Of a stretch of 64,000 bases of DNA, positions 48,198 through 55,814 are shown piece by piece. The translations under genes and the position numbers were made by a program. Origin of the DNA: RHKX01 sp963745755 (GTDB lineage: Bacteria > Actinomycetota > Thermoleophilia > Solirubrobacterales > 70-9); assembly GCA_963745755.1 (NCBI GenBank), contig CAVUYP010000001.1, positions 1,798,001 through 1,862,000 on the forward strand, in the 5' to 3' direction. The notes beneath the pieces were generated by a model. That model did not search any database. It saw nothing but the letters and a program-made list of their open reading frames with translations, and was not told the origin of the DNA. Each line of letters opens with the position of its first letter. The stretch's first letter is position 1.

Positions 48198-49553
48198 ATG
48201 ACTGACGCCGAGACGGAGACGACGGGGGGCGGCGGCGAGCCGCAGCCGAAGCTCGCCCGCCGGGTCGGGCCGCTGATGCTGCTGCTCTTCGTCGTCGGCG
48301 ACATGCTCGGCGGCGGCATCTACACGCTCGTCGGCGAGGTCGGCGGCGAGGTCGGCGGGGCGATCTGGACAGCCTTCGCCGCGGCCTTCCTGCTCGCCGC
48401 CCTGACCGCTTCCGCCTACGCCGAGCTCGTCTCCAAGTACCCGCGGGCCGCCGGCGCGGCCCTGTACGCGAACAGGGCCTTCCACCGGCCGTTCTTCACG
48501 TTCATGGTCGCCTTCGCGGTGATGGCGTCGGGAATCACCTCGGCGAGCACGCTGGCCCGCGGCTTCGCCGGCGACGCGCTCGCCGAGTTCGTCGACGTCC
48601 GGGTGATCCCGGTGGCGATCGCCTTCCTGATCGTCGTCGCGATCATCAACGCCCGTGGGATCGCCGAGTCGGTGCGGATCAACGCGGCGCTGACGTTCAT
48701 CGAGATCGCCGGGCTGCTGATGATCATCGTGATCGGCTTCGCCGCCCTCGGCGACGCCGGCGCCGACTTCGGGCGCAACCTCGAGTTCAAGCAGGGGGTG
48801 ACGCCGTTCTTCGCGATCCTCTCCGGCGCCGGTCTCGCCTTCTACGCGCTGATCGGCTTCGAGGACTCGGTCAACATCGCCGAGGAGGTCCACGAGCCCT
48901 CCCGCAACTACCCGCGGATCCTGTTCGGCGGGCTCGCCGCCGCCGGCAGCCTCTACCTGCTCGTCACCCTCGTCGCCTCCGGCGTGATCCCGACCGCCGA
49001 GCTCGCCGGCTCGTCGGCCCCGCTGGTCCTCGTCGGCGAACAGGGGCCGCTCGGGCTCGACCCGAAGGTGTTCGCGGCGATCACGCTGTTCGCGCTCGCC
49101 AACGGGGCGCTGATCAACATGGTGATGGCGTCGCGGCTCGTCTACGGCATGTCCGAGGAGGGAATCGTGCCCGACTTCTTCGGCCGCATCCTCTCGGGAC
49201 GGCGAACGCCGATCACCGCGATCGTGTTCACGACCGTGCTCGGCCTGATCCTCGTCTCGACCGGCGACCTGGCGACGCTCGCCGACACGACCGTGCTGCT
49301 GCTGCTCTGCGCGTTCGCGATCGTCAACGTCGCCGTCCTGGTGCTGCGCCGCGATCCGGTCGACCATCGCCACTTCCAGGCCCCGACGATCGCCCCGATC
49401 CTCGGGGCCATAGTCTGCCTCGTACTGATCGTGGACAACGAGGCCGAGATCTTCCTGCGGGCGGGCCTGCTCCTGATGCTGGGCGCGGTCCTCTGGGTCC
49501 TCGCCTACGCCGGCGGGCATCGGGCCGACGAGCAGCCGACGGCCGCCGAGTAG
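48198..49553 (+). CDS. APC family amino acid/polyamine permease
   Basis: 451 residues and about 12 membrane helices. The N-terminal signature LMLLLFVVGDMLGGGIYTLV has the helix-1 break of APC carriers, and GLAFYALIGFEDSVNIAEEV is the helix-6 substrate site; a C-terminal part with loop RRDPVDHRHFQAPTIAPI follows. The family moves amino acids or polyamines. Position between catabolic hydrolases and enolase/ferritin genes suggests it imports the arginine or polyamine substrate of this cluster (inference). Confidence 0.92.
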   Translation: MTDAETETTGGGGEPQPKLARRVGPLMLLLFVVGDMLGGGIYTLVGEVGGEVGGAIWTAFAAAFLLAALTASAYAELVSKYPRAAGAALYANRAFHRPFFTFMVAFAVMASGITSASTLARGFAGDALAEFVDVRVIPVAIAFLIVVAIINARGIAESVRINAALTFIEIAGLLMIIVIGFAALGDAGADFGRNLEFKQGVTPFFAILSGAGLAFYALIGFEDSVNIAEEVHEPSRNYPRILFGGLAAAGSLYLLVTLVASGVIPTAELAGSSAPLVLVGEQGPLGLDPKVFAAITLFALANGALINMVMASRLVYGMSEEGIVPDFFGRILSGRRTPITAIVFTTVLGLILVSTGDLATLADTTVLLLLCAFAIVNVAVLVLRRDPVDHRHFQAPTIAPILGAIVCLVLIVDNEAEIFLRAGLLLMLGAVLWVLAYAGGHRADEQPTAAE

Positions 49554-49555
49554 CG

Positions 49556-49999
49556 ATGAAGGCGCCGGAGCCGCAGACGATCGTCGTCGGCTACGACGGA
49601 TCCGACTGCGCCCGGGCCGCGCTCGATGCCGCGATCGACCTGGCCCGTTCGACCGGCGACCGGATCGTGATCGGCTTCGGCTACGAGCCGCCCGGCTACG
49701 GCGAGGACATGGGTCCCTACCGGGCCGCCGTCCGTCGCCACGGCGAGCAGGTCGCGGCCGAGGCGGTCGCCCGAGTCGACGCCGCCGGCGTCGAGGTCGA
49801 GGTCGAGCTCGTCGCGGACAGCCCCGCGCGGGCCCTCGAGGCTCTCGCCGACCGCCATCGCGCGCGGCTGATCGTGATCGGCAGCTACGGCGAGGGGGTG
49901 CTGCGCAGCGCGATCCTCGGCTCGACCCCGCACAAGCTGGTGCACAAGGCCAGACAACCGGTGCTGGTCGTCCCGCAACCCCGAGGAGAGAACCCTTGA
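49556..49999 (+). CDS. universal stress protein (UspA family)
   Basis: 147 residues. It opens TIVVGYDGSDCARAALDAAI and ends with the ATP-binding pattern IVIGSYGEGVLRSAILGSTP (G-2x-G-9x-G-S) and VLVVPQPRG. It is the single-domain form, likely a cytoplasmic dimer that binds ATP. Its start is 2 bp after the permease stop, and its stop overlaps the next start (TTGA), so it is part of the same transcript; Usp proteins next to permeases often regulate them. Confidence 0.93.
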   Translation: MKAPEPQTIVVGYDGSDCARAALDAAIDLARSTGDRIVIGFGYEPPGYGEDMGPYRAAVRRHGEQVAAEAVARVDAAGVEVEVELVADSPARALEALADRHRARLIVIGSYGEGVLRSAILGSTPHKLVHKARQPVLVVPQPRGENP

Positions 50000-51063
50000 G
50001 CGAAAGCTGGAACCGGATCGAATCGCTGCCCCTGCGGGTCGAGGGCTACGAGCTCAGCGGCCACGACCGCGAGTACGGGACCTTCACCCGGCCCTCGACC
50101 GTCATCCACCTGCGCGGCGACGGCGAGGAGGGGATCGGCGAGGACGTGGTCTACGACGTCCTCGACCACATCGCCCACCGTGACGGCGGAGCGGTCCACG
50201 ACTTCTCGTCCGCCGGGACGCTCGCCGAGTTCTGCGAGCTGGCCGGCGAGCTCAACCTCTTCCCGGTCGCCGAGCCCGGCATGCCCGCCTCGCTGCACTA
50301 CCGGCGCTGGGCGTTCGAGAGCGCCGCGCTCGACCTCGCCCTGCGCCAGGCCGGCATCGCGCTGCACGAGGCGCTCGGTCGCGATCCGCAGCCGCTCGAG
50401 TTCGTCTGCTCGACCCGGCTGAGCGGCTTCGACGACGACGCCGGCTCCTCGACCGAGCCGATCCGCAAACGCCTCGCCAAGTACCCGGGGCTGGGCTTCA
50501 AGCTCGATCCCGAGAACGACTGGACGCCCGAGCTGATCGCCGAGATCGGTGCCCTGGCGCCGGTCCGCGTCCTCGACCTGAAGGGGCACTATCGGGGGAC
50601 CCCGGTCGACGTCGAGACCGACCCCGAGCTCTATCGCCAGGTCGCCGAGGCATTCCCGGAGGCCTACCTGGAGGACCCCGACGTCAACGACGAGACCAGG
50701 GAGCTGCTCGAGCCGCTCGCCGACCGGGTCACCTGGGACGCGCCGCTGCACTCGCTCGCCGACATCACGGCGCTGGAGTGGACCCCGAAGGCGATCAACT
50801 CGAAGCCGTCGCGGTTCGGCGCGCTGCAGGAGCTGCTGGCGATCTACGAGCACTGCGCGGCGAACGGGATCGCGATCTATGGCGGCGGCCAGGGCGAGGT
50901 CGAGGTCGGCCGCGGCCAGATCCAGTACCTGGCATCGCTCTTTCACCCCGACACCCCGAACGACACGGCCCCGTCCGGGTACAACGATCCGGCGGTTCCG
51001 TCGGGCCTGCCGACGGCGCCGATGGACCCGGTGCCGTCGCCGACCGGCTTTCGCTGGGGCTGA
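49996..51063 (+). CDS. enolase superfamily enzyme, unknown specificity
   Basis: 355 residues from TTG 49996, preceded by GAGGAGAG. The N-terminal capping domain is followed by a TIM barrel containing LGFKLDPENDWTPELI, VRVLDLKGHYRGTPVD, YLEDPDVNDETRELL and INSKPSRFGALQELLAIYEH. The KLDPEND/LKGHYRG region gives a Lys-x-x acid pattern and metal-binding Asp/Glu, but I cannot assign it to muconate lactonising, mandelate racemase or dipeptide epimerase groups. Its place in the putative amino-acid cluster would suit a racemase or epimerase. Confidence 0.72.
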   Translation: MSESWNRIESLPLRVEGYELSGHDREYGTFTRPSTVIHLRGDGEEGIGEDVVYDVLDHIAHRDGGAVHDFSSAGTLAEFCELAGELNLFPVAEPGMPASLHYRRWAFESAALDLALRQAGIALHEALGRDPQPLEFVCSTRLSGFDDDAGSSTEPIRKRLAKYPGLGFKLDPENDWTPELIAEIGALAPVRVLDLKGHYRGTPVDVETDPELYRQVAEAFPEAYLEDPDVNDETRELLEPLADRVTWDAPLHSLADITALEWTPKAINSKPSRFGALQELLAIYEHCAANGIAIYGGGQGEVEVGRGQIQYLASLFHPDTPNDTAPSGYNDPAVPSGLPTAPMDPVPSPTGFRWG

Positions 51064-51143
51064 CCGCCGCTCTCTTCGGCCGACCGAACTCCCGGATTGG
51101 GCTACGGTCGATCGCGACGAGCCGGAAACCAGACGGAGGGAAG

Positions 51144-51677
51144 ATGAGTCAGTCGAGCTTCGGAGAAGCACTGAACGAACAGGTCGCGAACGAGTTCGCG
51201 GCCCATCAGCAGTATGTCGCGATCGCCGTTCACTACGACGCCGAGACGCTGCCGCGGCTGGCCGCGTTCTTCTACCGCCAGGCGGTCGAGGAGCGCAACC
51301 ACGCGATGATGATCACCCAGTACCTGCTCGATGCCGATCTCGACGTGCGGACGCCCGGGGTCGACCCCCCCGAGGTCGGCTTCGCCGACATCGTCACCCC
51401 GGTCGAGCTCGCGCTCGCCCAGGAGAAGCGGGTCACGGCGCAGATCAGCGCCCTCGCGGCCAAGGCCCGCGAGGAGGGCGACTACCAGGGCGAGCAGTTC
51501 ATGCAGTGGTTCATCAAGGAGCAGGTCGAGGAGGTCTCGACCATGTCGGACCTGCTCAAGGTGGTCGAGCGGGCTCGCGACAACCCGCTGCTCGCCGAGG
51601 AGTACCTGGTTCGCGAGACGCTCGGCGCCGAGGGCGCCGACCCGACGGCTCCGACGGCGGCCGGCGGCGCGCTCTGA
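51144..51677 (+). CDS. ferritin
   Basis: 177 residues from ATG 51144 with GGAGGG upstream. A four-helix bundle is visible with ferroxidase ligands in LNEQVANEFAAHQQYVAIAV, VEERNHAMMITQYLLDADLD, a Glu-rich third helix, and GEQFMQWFIKEQVEEVSTMS. Length and the C-terminal Ala-rich tail match bacterial non-haem ferritin, which stores iron as ferric mineral. TACGGT at 51103-51108 may be the -10 box, leaving a leader of about 30 nt. The stop overlaps the amine oxidase start by one base (TGATG). Confidence 0.93.
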   Translation: MSQSSFGEALNEQVANEFAAHQQYVAIAVHYDAETLPRLAAFFYRQAVEERNHAMMITQYLLDADLDVRTPGVDPPEVGFADIVTPVELALAQEKRVTAQISALAAKAREEGDYQGEQFMQWFIKEQVEEVSTMSDLLKVVERARDNPLLAEEYLVRETLGAEGADPTAPTAAGGAL

Positions 51678-53164
51678 TGGCGGCCCGGACGGGAGATTCC
51701 GGAGTGGCCGGGGGAATCAGCCGCCGCGGGGCGATCGGCGGCGCGATCGCCGGCGCCGCCGGGCTCGCAGCCGGCCGCGCGGCGGGCGCCCCGGCGGCGG
51801 CGCGCAGGCGCAGGCGGCGGCGGGACGTGGTGGTCGTCGGCGGCGGCATCGCCGGGTTGAGCGCTGCCCGTGCGATCGCCAAAGCCGGTCGCACCGTGGT
51901 CGTGCTCGAGGCTCGCGACCGGGTCGGGGGCCGGACCCTGAACCACGAGATCGGCAGGGGCAAGGTCGTCGAGGTCGGCGGGCAGTGGGTCGGTCCGACC
52001 CAGGACAACGTGCTCGGGCTGATCGACGAGCTCGGGCTGAAGACGTTCGACACCTACGTCGACGGCAAGAGCGTCTACTACCGCAACGGCACCAGGTCCC
52101 TGTACGACGGCGTTATCCCGCCGACCGACAACGCGTCCCTGATCGACGTGCTGACGACGATCAGCGAGCTCAACGCCATGGCGGCGACCGTTCCCGTCGA
52201 GGCGCCGTGGAAGGCGCCACGGGCGGCGGAGTGGGATGGGCAGACCTTCGAGACTTGGCTCAACGCCTCCGGCATCAGCGCCGAGGCTCGCGAGCTGGTC
52301 GAGCTCGGGATCGCCTCGGTGTTCGCCGCCGAGCCGCGAGACCTCTCGCTGCTGTTCGTCGCCTTCTACATCGCGATGGCGGCCGGCGACTTCAACTACC
52401 TGATCAGCACAACGGGTGGCGCCCAGGAGAAGCGGATCGTCGGGGGGTCGCAGCTGATCTCGGTGAAGATGGCGAAGCAGTTGGGCAGGTCCGTACGGCT
52501 CGAGCAGCCGGCGAGGACGATCCGCCGCGGCAACCGCGGGGTCACGGTCTGGACCGGGTCGGACACATGGTTCGGAAGGCGCGCGATCGTCACCGTGCCG
52601 CCGGCTCTGATCGGTGGGATCCGCTTTCAGCCGAGCCTGCCGCCGAACCGAGCGCAGCTCGACCAGCGGATGCCGATGGGGACGGTGATCAAGTGCATGG
52701 GGATCTACGACAAGCCGTTCTGGCGCGATCAGGGCCTGAACGGGATGGCGACGTCGAACCAGGGCCCGGTCAAGCTCACCTACGACAACTCGCCCCCCGA
52801 CGGCAGCCCCGGCGTGCTGCTCGGCTTCATCGAGGGCCAGGCGGCCCGCGATCTCGCCGACGCCTCCAGGGAGAAGCGGCAAGCCGCCGTGATCGAGAGC
52901 TTCGTCCGCTACTTCGGAGCCGAGGCCGAGACCGGGCTGCGTGACTACGTCGACAAGTCCTGGGCGAAGGATCCGTGGAGCCGGGGCTGCTACGGCGGCT
53001 TCACCCCGCCCGGCGTCCTGGTCGGCTATCGGGGCGCGGGCAAGCGGCCGGTCGGGCCGATCCACTGGGCCGGTACCGAGTCCGCGAGCGAGTGGGGCGG
53101 CTACATGGACGGAGCGATCGACTCCGGCCTGAGGGCGGCGGGCGAGGTGCTGGCGGAGCTCTGA
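51677..53164 (+). CDS. Tat-exported flavin monoamine oxidase
   Basis: 495 residues. The N-terminus ISRRGAIGGAIAGAAGLAAG is a Tat signal (SRRGAI then a weakly hydrophobic stretch). FAD sites: VVVVGGGIAGLSAARAIAKA, VLEARDRVGGRTLNHEI and the C-terminal HWAGTESASEWGGYMDGAID; SWAKDPWSRGCYGGFTPPG precedes it, as in MAO-type oxidases. It oxidises a primary amine to aldehyde, ammonia and H2O2, outside the membrane. Putrescine or agmatine is a natural guess from the cluster; the ferritin just upstream could guard against the peroxide-iron hazard (inference). Confidence 0.9.
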   Translation: MAARTGDSGVAGGISRRGAIGGAIAGAAGLAAGRAAGAPAAARRRRRRRDVVVVGGGIAGLSAARAIAKAGRTVVVLEARDRVGGRTLNHEIGRGKVVEVGGQWVGPTQDNVLGLIDELGLKTFDTYVDGKSVYYRNGTRSLYDGVIPPTDNASLIDVLTTISELNAMAATVPVEAPWKAPRAAEWDGQTFETWLNASGISAEARELVELGIASVFAAEPRDLSLLFVAFYIAMAAGDFNYLISTTGGAQEKRIVGGSQLISVKMAKQLGRSVRLEQPARTIRRGNRGVTVWTGSDTWFGRRAIVTVPPALIGGIRFQPSLPPNRAQLDQRMPMGTVIKCMGIYDKPFWRDQGLNGMATSNQGPVKLTYDNSPPDGSPGVLLGFIEGQAARDLADASREKRQAAVIESFVRYFGAEAETGLRDYVDKSWAKDPWSRGCYGGFTPPGVLVGYRGAGKRPVGPIHWAGTESASEWGGYMDGAIDSGLRAAGEVLAEL

Positions 53165-53328
53165 GCGAGCCGGTCGCCGGGGCCCGGCCCCGGCACCTGT
53201 GCCGATCGGCACGAAGGGCGGGGAAATCGGCTACGGTTAGGAACAGGACCCCTGGCGAGACCGCCCCCACGTTCGTCCAGCGCATGAACTTCGGGCGGTC
53301 CCCGCTCTCGGGGAGGGGAGGAGGAGAG

Positions 53329-53366
53329 AACGAAACGACATCCGCCAGCCGGATGTCGTTTCGTTT
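53329..53366 (+). terminator. long perfect hairpin, probable terminator
   Basis: AACGAAACGACATCCG and CGGATGTCGTTTCGTT pair over 16 bp around the loop CCAGC, followed by TCT. It lies about 165 bp after the amine oxidase stop, just before the next gene's promoter. The stem is unusually long for a terminator and the T-tract is short, so a repeat or protein-binding site is also possible. The rest of the 236-bp gap shows no gene. Confidence 0.5.
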
Positions 53367-53374
53367 CTGAGGAC

Positions 53375-53380
53375 TAGACT
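53375..53380 (+). promoter_or_regulatory. candidate -10 box for the membrane protein gene
   Basis: TAGACT lies 20 nt before the GTG at 53401, directly after the hairpin. The leader would be about 13 nt with no Shine-Dalgarno sequence. Confidence 0.4.
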
Positions 53381-53400
53381 CGCCGCCCGGTAGCTCGATC

Positions 53401-54537
53401 GTGGACCTGCAGCGCCTCAACCCACTCCGAAACGTCCCGACCAACGCGGACATGGGTCAGCTCCACGAGACCTTCCTGGTCTCGGCGGTGACGATGATCC
53501 TCGTCATCCGCACGCAGCTCTGGCTGACCAACTACCCGCAGCTCGGCGGCAGCGGCCTGCACATCGCCCACCTGCTCTGGGGCGGTCTGTTCATGGTGAT
53601 CACGATCGGGATCCTGCTGACGCTGCTCGGACGGCGGCCACGGGTGCCGGCGGCGGTTCTCGGCGGGATCGGCTTCGGCTTCTTCATCGACGAGCTCGGC
53701 AAGTTCATCACCGACGACAACGACTACTTCTTCAAGCCGGCGGCGGGCGTGATCTACATCGTCTTCGTCGCCCTGTTCCTCGTCTCGCGCCAGATCCAGC
53801 GCCGACGCACGCTTTCTGAGGCCGATCTGCTCCGCAACGCGATGGAGCGGCTCGGCGCGGCAACGCACGGCAGCTTCGACGCCCGCGACCGCGCCCGGAC
53901 GCTCGAGTTCCTCGACGCAGCCGACCAGTCGAACCCGATGGTCGGGCCGCTCCGCGAGCTGGTCGACCGGGTCGAGGCGGCGCCGGCGGCGGCGCCGTCG
54001 CGGGCGTCGAAGCTCGGCGAGCGCATCCATCGCCGCTACGTGGCGCTGACCGAGCGCCGCTGGTTCGAGCGGCTGATCACGGCGATCTTCTCGGTCTGGG
54101 CGGTCCTGACGATCCTCAATCTGCTCGTCTTCGCACTGGCTCTCGCCAACCCCGACGTCGAATCGGCGACGCTCGAGGAGAACGGCGGCTTCCTCGGCGG
54201 CGCGATCGCGATCTCGTCGGCGATCGCCGCCGGCTTCGTGGTCGTCGGGCTGCTGCGGATCCGCCGCGGCGATCGCGAGCTGGGCTACGAGTGGCTGGCC
54301 CGGGGGCTGCTGGTCTCCCTGTTCATCACCCAGGTGTTCCTGTTCGTGCAGTCCCAATTCGGTGCCGTCTTCGGGCTCGCGATCGACGTCCTGCTGCTGA
54401 TCACGGTGCGGGCGATGGGTCAGCACGAACGCGAGCGGGCGGCCGAGGCGGAGCCCGCCGGCGCCGGCGCAGGCGGGGACGGGAGCGACGGGACTCGAAC
54501 CCGCGACCTCCGGCGTGACAGGCCGCTAACACCGTGA
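53401..54537 (+). CDS. multi-pass membrane protein with a tRNA-derived C-terminal tail
   Basis: 378 residues with about seven membrane helices: FLVSAVTMILVIRTQLWL, LLWGGLFMVITIGILLTLL, a cytoplasmic region (about 130-225), then helices including ILNLLVFALALANP, AIAISSAIAAGFVVVGLLRI and LLVSLFITQVFLFVQ. No function is recognised. The last 18 residues (GSDGTRTRDLRRDRPLTP) are translated from the antisense of a tRNA-Asp fragment starting at 54481, so the original C-terminus was replaced or extended when an element integrated into the tRNA gene. GTG is chosen as start from the -10 box. Confidence 0.72.
   Translation: MDLQRLNPLRNVPTNADMGQLHETFLVSAVTMILVIRTQLWLTNYPQLGGSGLHIAHLLWGGLFMVITIGILLTLLGRRPRVPAAVLGGIGFGFFIDELGKFITDDNDYFFKPAAGVIYIVFVALFLVSRQIQRRRTLSEADLLRNAMERLGAATHGSFDARDRARTLEFLDAADQSNPMVGPLRELVDRVEAAPAAAPSRASKLGERIHRRYVALTERRWFERLITAIFSVWAVLTILNLLVFALALANPDVESATLEENGGFLGGAIAISSAIAAGFVVVGLLRIRRGDRELGYEWLARGLLVSLFITQVFLFVQSQFGAVFGLAIDVLLLITVRAMGQHERERAAEAEPAGAGAGGDGSDGTRTRDLRRDRPLTP
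54481..54533 (-). other. tRNA-Asp (GTC) 3' fragment, integrated-element attachment site
   Basis: On the minus strand the sequence contains the anticodon loop CTGTCAC (anticodon GTC), variable loop AGGTC, T arm GCGGG-TTCGAGT-CCCGT and acceptor strand CGCTCCC. The 5' half (GGGAGCG and D arm) is missing: the sequence upstream in the tRNA sense (to the right) reads TTCCCGCATCAC instead. A 3' fragment of this kind is the duplicated end produced when a tyrosine integrase inserts an element into a tRNA gene. The intact gene would be at the right-hand end, beyond this window. Confidence 0.85.
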
Positions 54538-54543
54538 TGCGGG

Positions 54544-54573
54544 AAGGTGCGGCAGGGTGCGTCAAGGTGCGTT
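54544..54573 (+). repeat. three tandem decamers next to the attachment site
   Basis: AAGGTGCGGC, AGGGTGCGTC and AAGGTGCGTT follow each other without spacing, sharing A-R-G-G-T-G-C-G. They lie between the tRNA-Asp fragment and the integrase, where arm-type integrase-binding sites are expected. Confidence 0.7.
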
Positions 54574-54649
54574 TTCGTACTCGCCATGCGGGTTTCCAAT
54601 GCCCCGCACCCGATAGGCATGGGGAATGGGTCCGCGCCGAGTTGCCGAC

Positions 54650-54670
54650 GTAGTGGCGTTGTAGTGGCGT
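54650..54670 (+). repeat. direct repeat of a decamer before the integrase stop
   Basis: GTAGTGGCGT occurs at 54650-54659 and 54661-54670, one base apart, just downstream of the integrase 3' end. It may be a second set of integrase-binding sites. Confidence 0.6.
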
Positions 54671-54676
54671 CGAGAT

Positions 54677-55563
54677 TCATGGCGAAGCGGCCTCCACCGC
54701 GTCAGCCCTGGCGTTGAGACGAGCCCGGATCGAATCGTCGGAGTCGCGGGCGAGATGGCCGTAGGTCTTGTCGATCATCTTCACGCTCGTTCCCATCACG
54801 CGGGCGAGCTCGAAGATCGAGATACCCGCGGCCAGCGACTCGGTGGCGAAGGTGTGGCGCAGTTGATACGGCCTGCGCTGCTCGATCCCGGCGGCGTCGA
54901 GGGCCGGGTACCAATCGCGGGTCCGCCAGCTATCGAGGCCGATGTGCCCTCCCCTCGTCGCGGGAAAGACCAGCGGCGTATCGAGACGAGGCGGGAGACG
55001 GTCGAGGGCGGCAAGGGCACGGTCGCTGAGGGGAACCCGTCGCCGCGAAGCCTCGGTCTTGGGGAACGGTGTCAACTGGCCATCGGCATAACGACGCTGG
55101 ACAACGAGGGCGCGACCGGAACGGTCGAGATCGCGGCGTTCGAGCGCGGTCCATTCGTTCGTCCGCAACCCGGTCTCCGCGGCGAATACAACGAGCGGCC
55201 CGAACACCGGACCGAGCTCGGCGTCGAGCGCATCGACCTCGTGCGGGGCGAACGGCAGCAGTTCCTCGGAGCGCGGCTCGGGGTTGCTTCCGGCCTCGAC
55301 GGCCGGGTTGCTGGTCATATAGCGCCAGCGAATGGCCGCGCCGAATACTTGGCGTAGCACCAGCGTCAGCCGGTAGCGGCTGGTGTCGGTGAGTCCCGCT
55401 CGCCACTGGGCAACGTCCTCGACCGCGCCCTCCAGCTCGGAGAGCGTCCACGACCGAAGGTCGCTCGGGCCGGGACCAACCGCTCCTCAATGGTCTTGCA
55501 GGTCCGCTCCGTGACGTTCGCCCGGTGCCGGGTCAGGAAGGCGAGTATCGGTCGCCGACTCAA
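54677..55563 (-). pseudogene. tyrosine recombinase (phage-type integrase), frameshifted
   Basis: The catalytic domain is intact in one frame (54677-55360 and a little upstream): Arg in FAAETGLRTNEWTALERRD, YQLRHTFATESLAAGISIFE with the H-R box and the Tyr in MIDKTYGHLARDSDDS. The N-terminal core-binding domain (RRPILAFLTRHRANVT) is in another frame, ending before TLSELEGAVEDVAQW; one base is missing near 55445. The upstream frame has TTG 55563 as its only start. It would have catalysed integration at the adjacent tRNA-Asp; the element is therefore probably fixed. The deletion contrasts with the insertions elsewhere. Confidence 0.82.
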
Positions 55564-55596
55564 CGACGCCTTCTGGCGAGGATGGGTTGAAGGGCG
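55540..55596 (+). repeat. 57-bp direct repeat, copy A
   Basis: Aligned without gaps to 56616-56672, with 47 of 57 bases identical (82%). It begins GGCGAGTATC and contains CTGGCGAGGAT in both copies. This copy overlaps the integrase N-terminal coding sequence. Confidence 0.8.
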
Positions 55597-55685
55597 CCAT
55601 TCGAGCTGACCGGGACGGTTCCCGGCGATCGCCGGCCTACCTCCACTCGGCCTGTGAGCTGATTCGGCCGTGCCCCAGAAGGAGC

Positions 55686-55814
55686 CTAGTTGTGATGGTG
55701 ACCGTGGTTACCACCGTGGTGATCGTGGTCGTGGTCATGCCCGTGACCGTGGTGGTGACCGTGTTCGACGCCGACGCCGCGGGCGCCGTTGGCCCGTTCG
55801 AGAAGTCGAGCAGC
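55686..55814 (-). other. in-frame His-rich extension after the stop of the secreted protein
   Basis: Directly after the TGA at 55817-55815, the same frame stays open for 42 codons to TAG 55688-55686. It reads AARLLERANGARGVGVE followed by 25 residues with 14 His (HGHHHGHGHDHDHDHH and on to a terminal Asn). The composition is typical of metal-binding tails. No start codon lies inside, so it would be made only by stop-codon readthrough, or it marks a nonsense mutation. The opposite strand shows only Val-rich shadow coding. Confidence 0.55.

Noticed and set aside
54481..54533. Complete tRNA-Asp gene
   Set aside because: The 5' acceptor strand and D arm are absent from the adjoining sequence, so only the 3' part is present.
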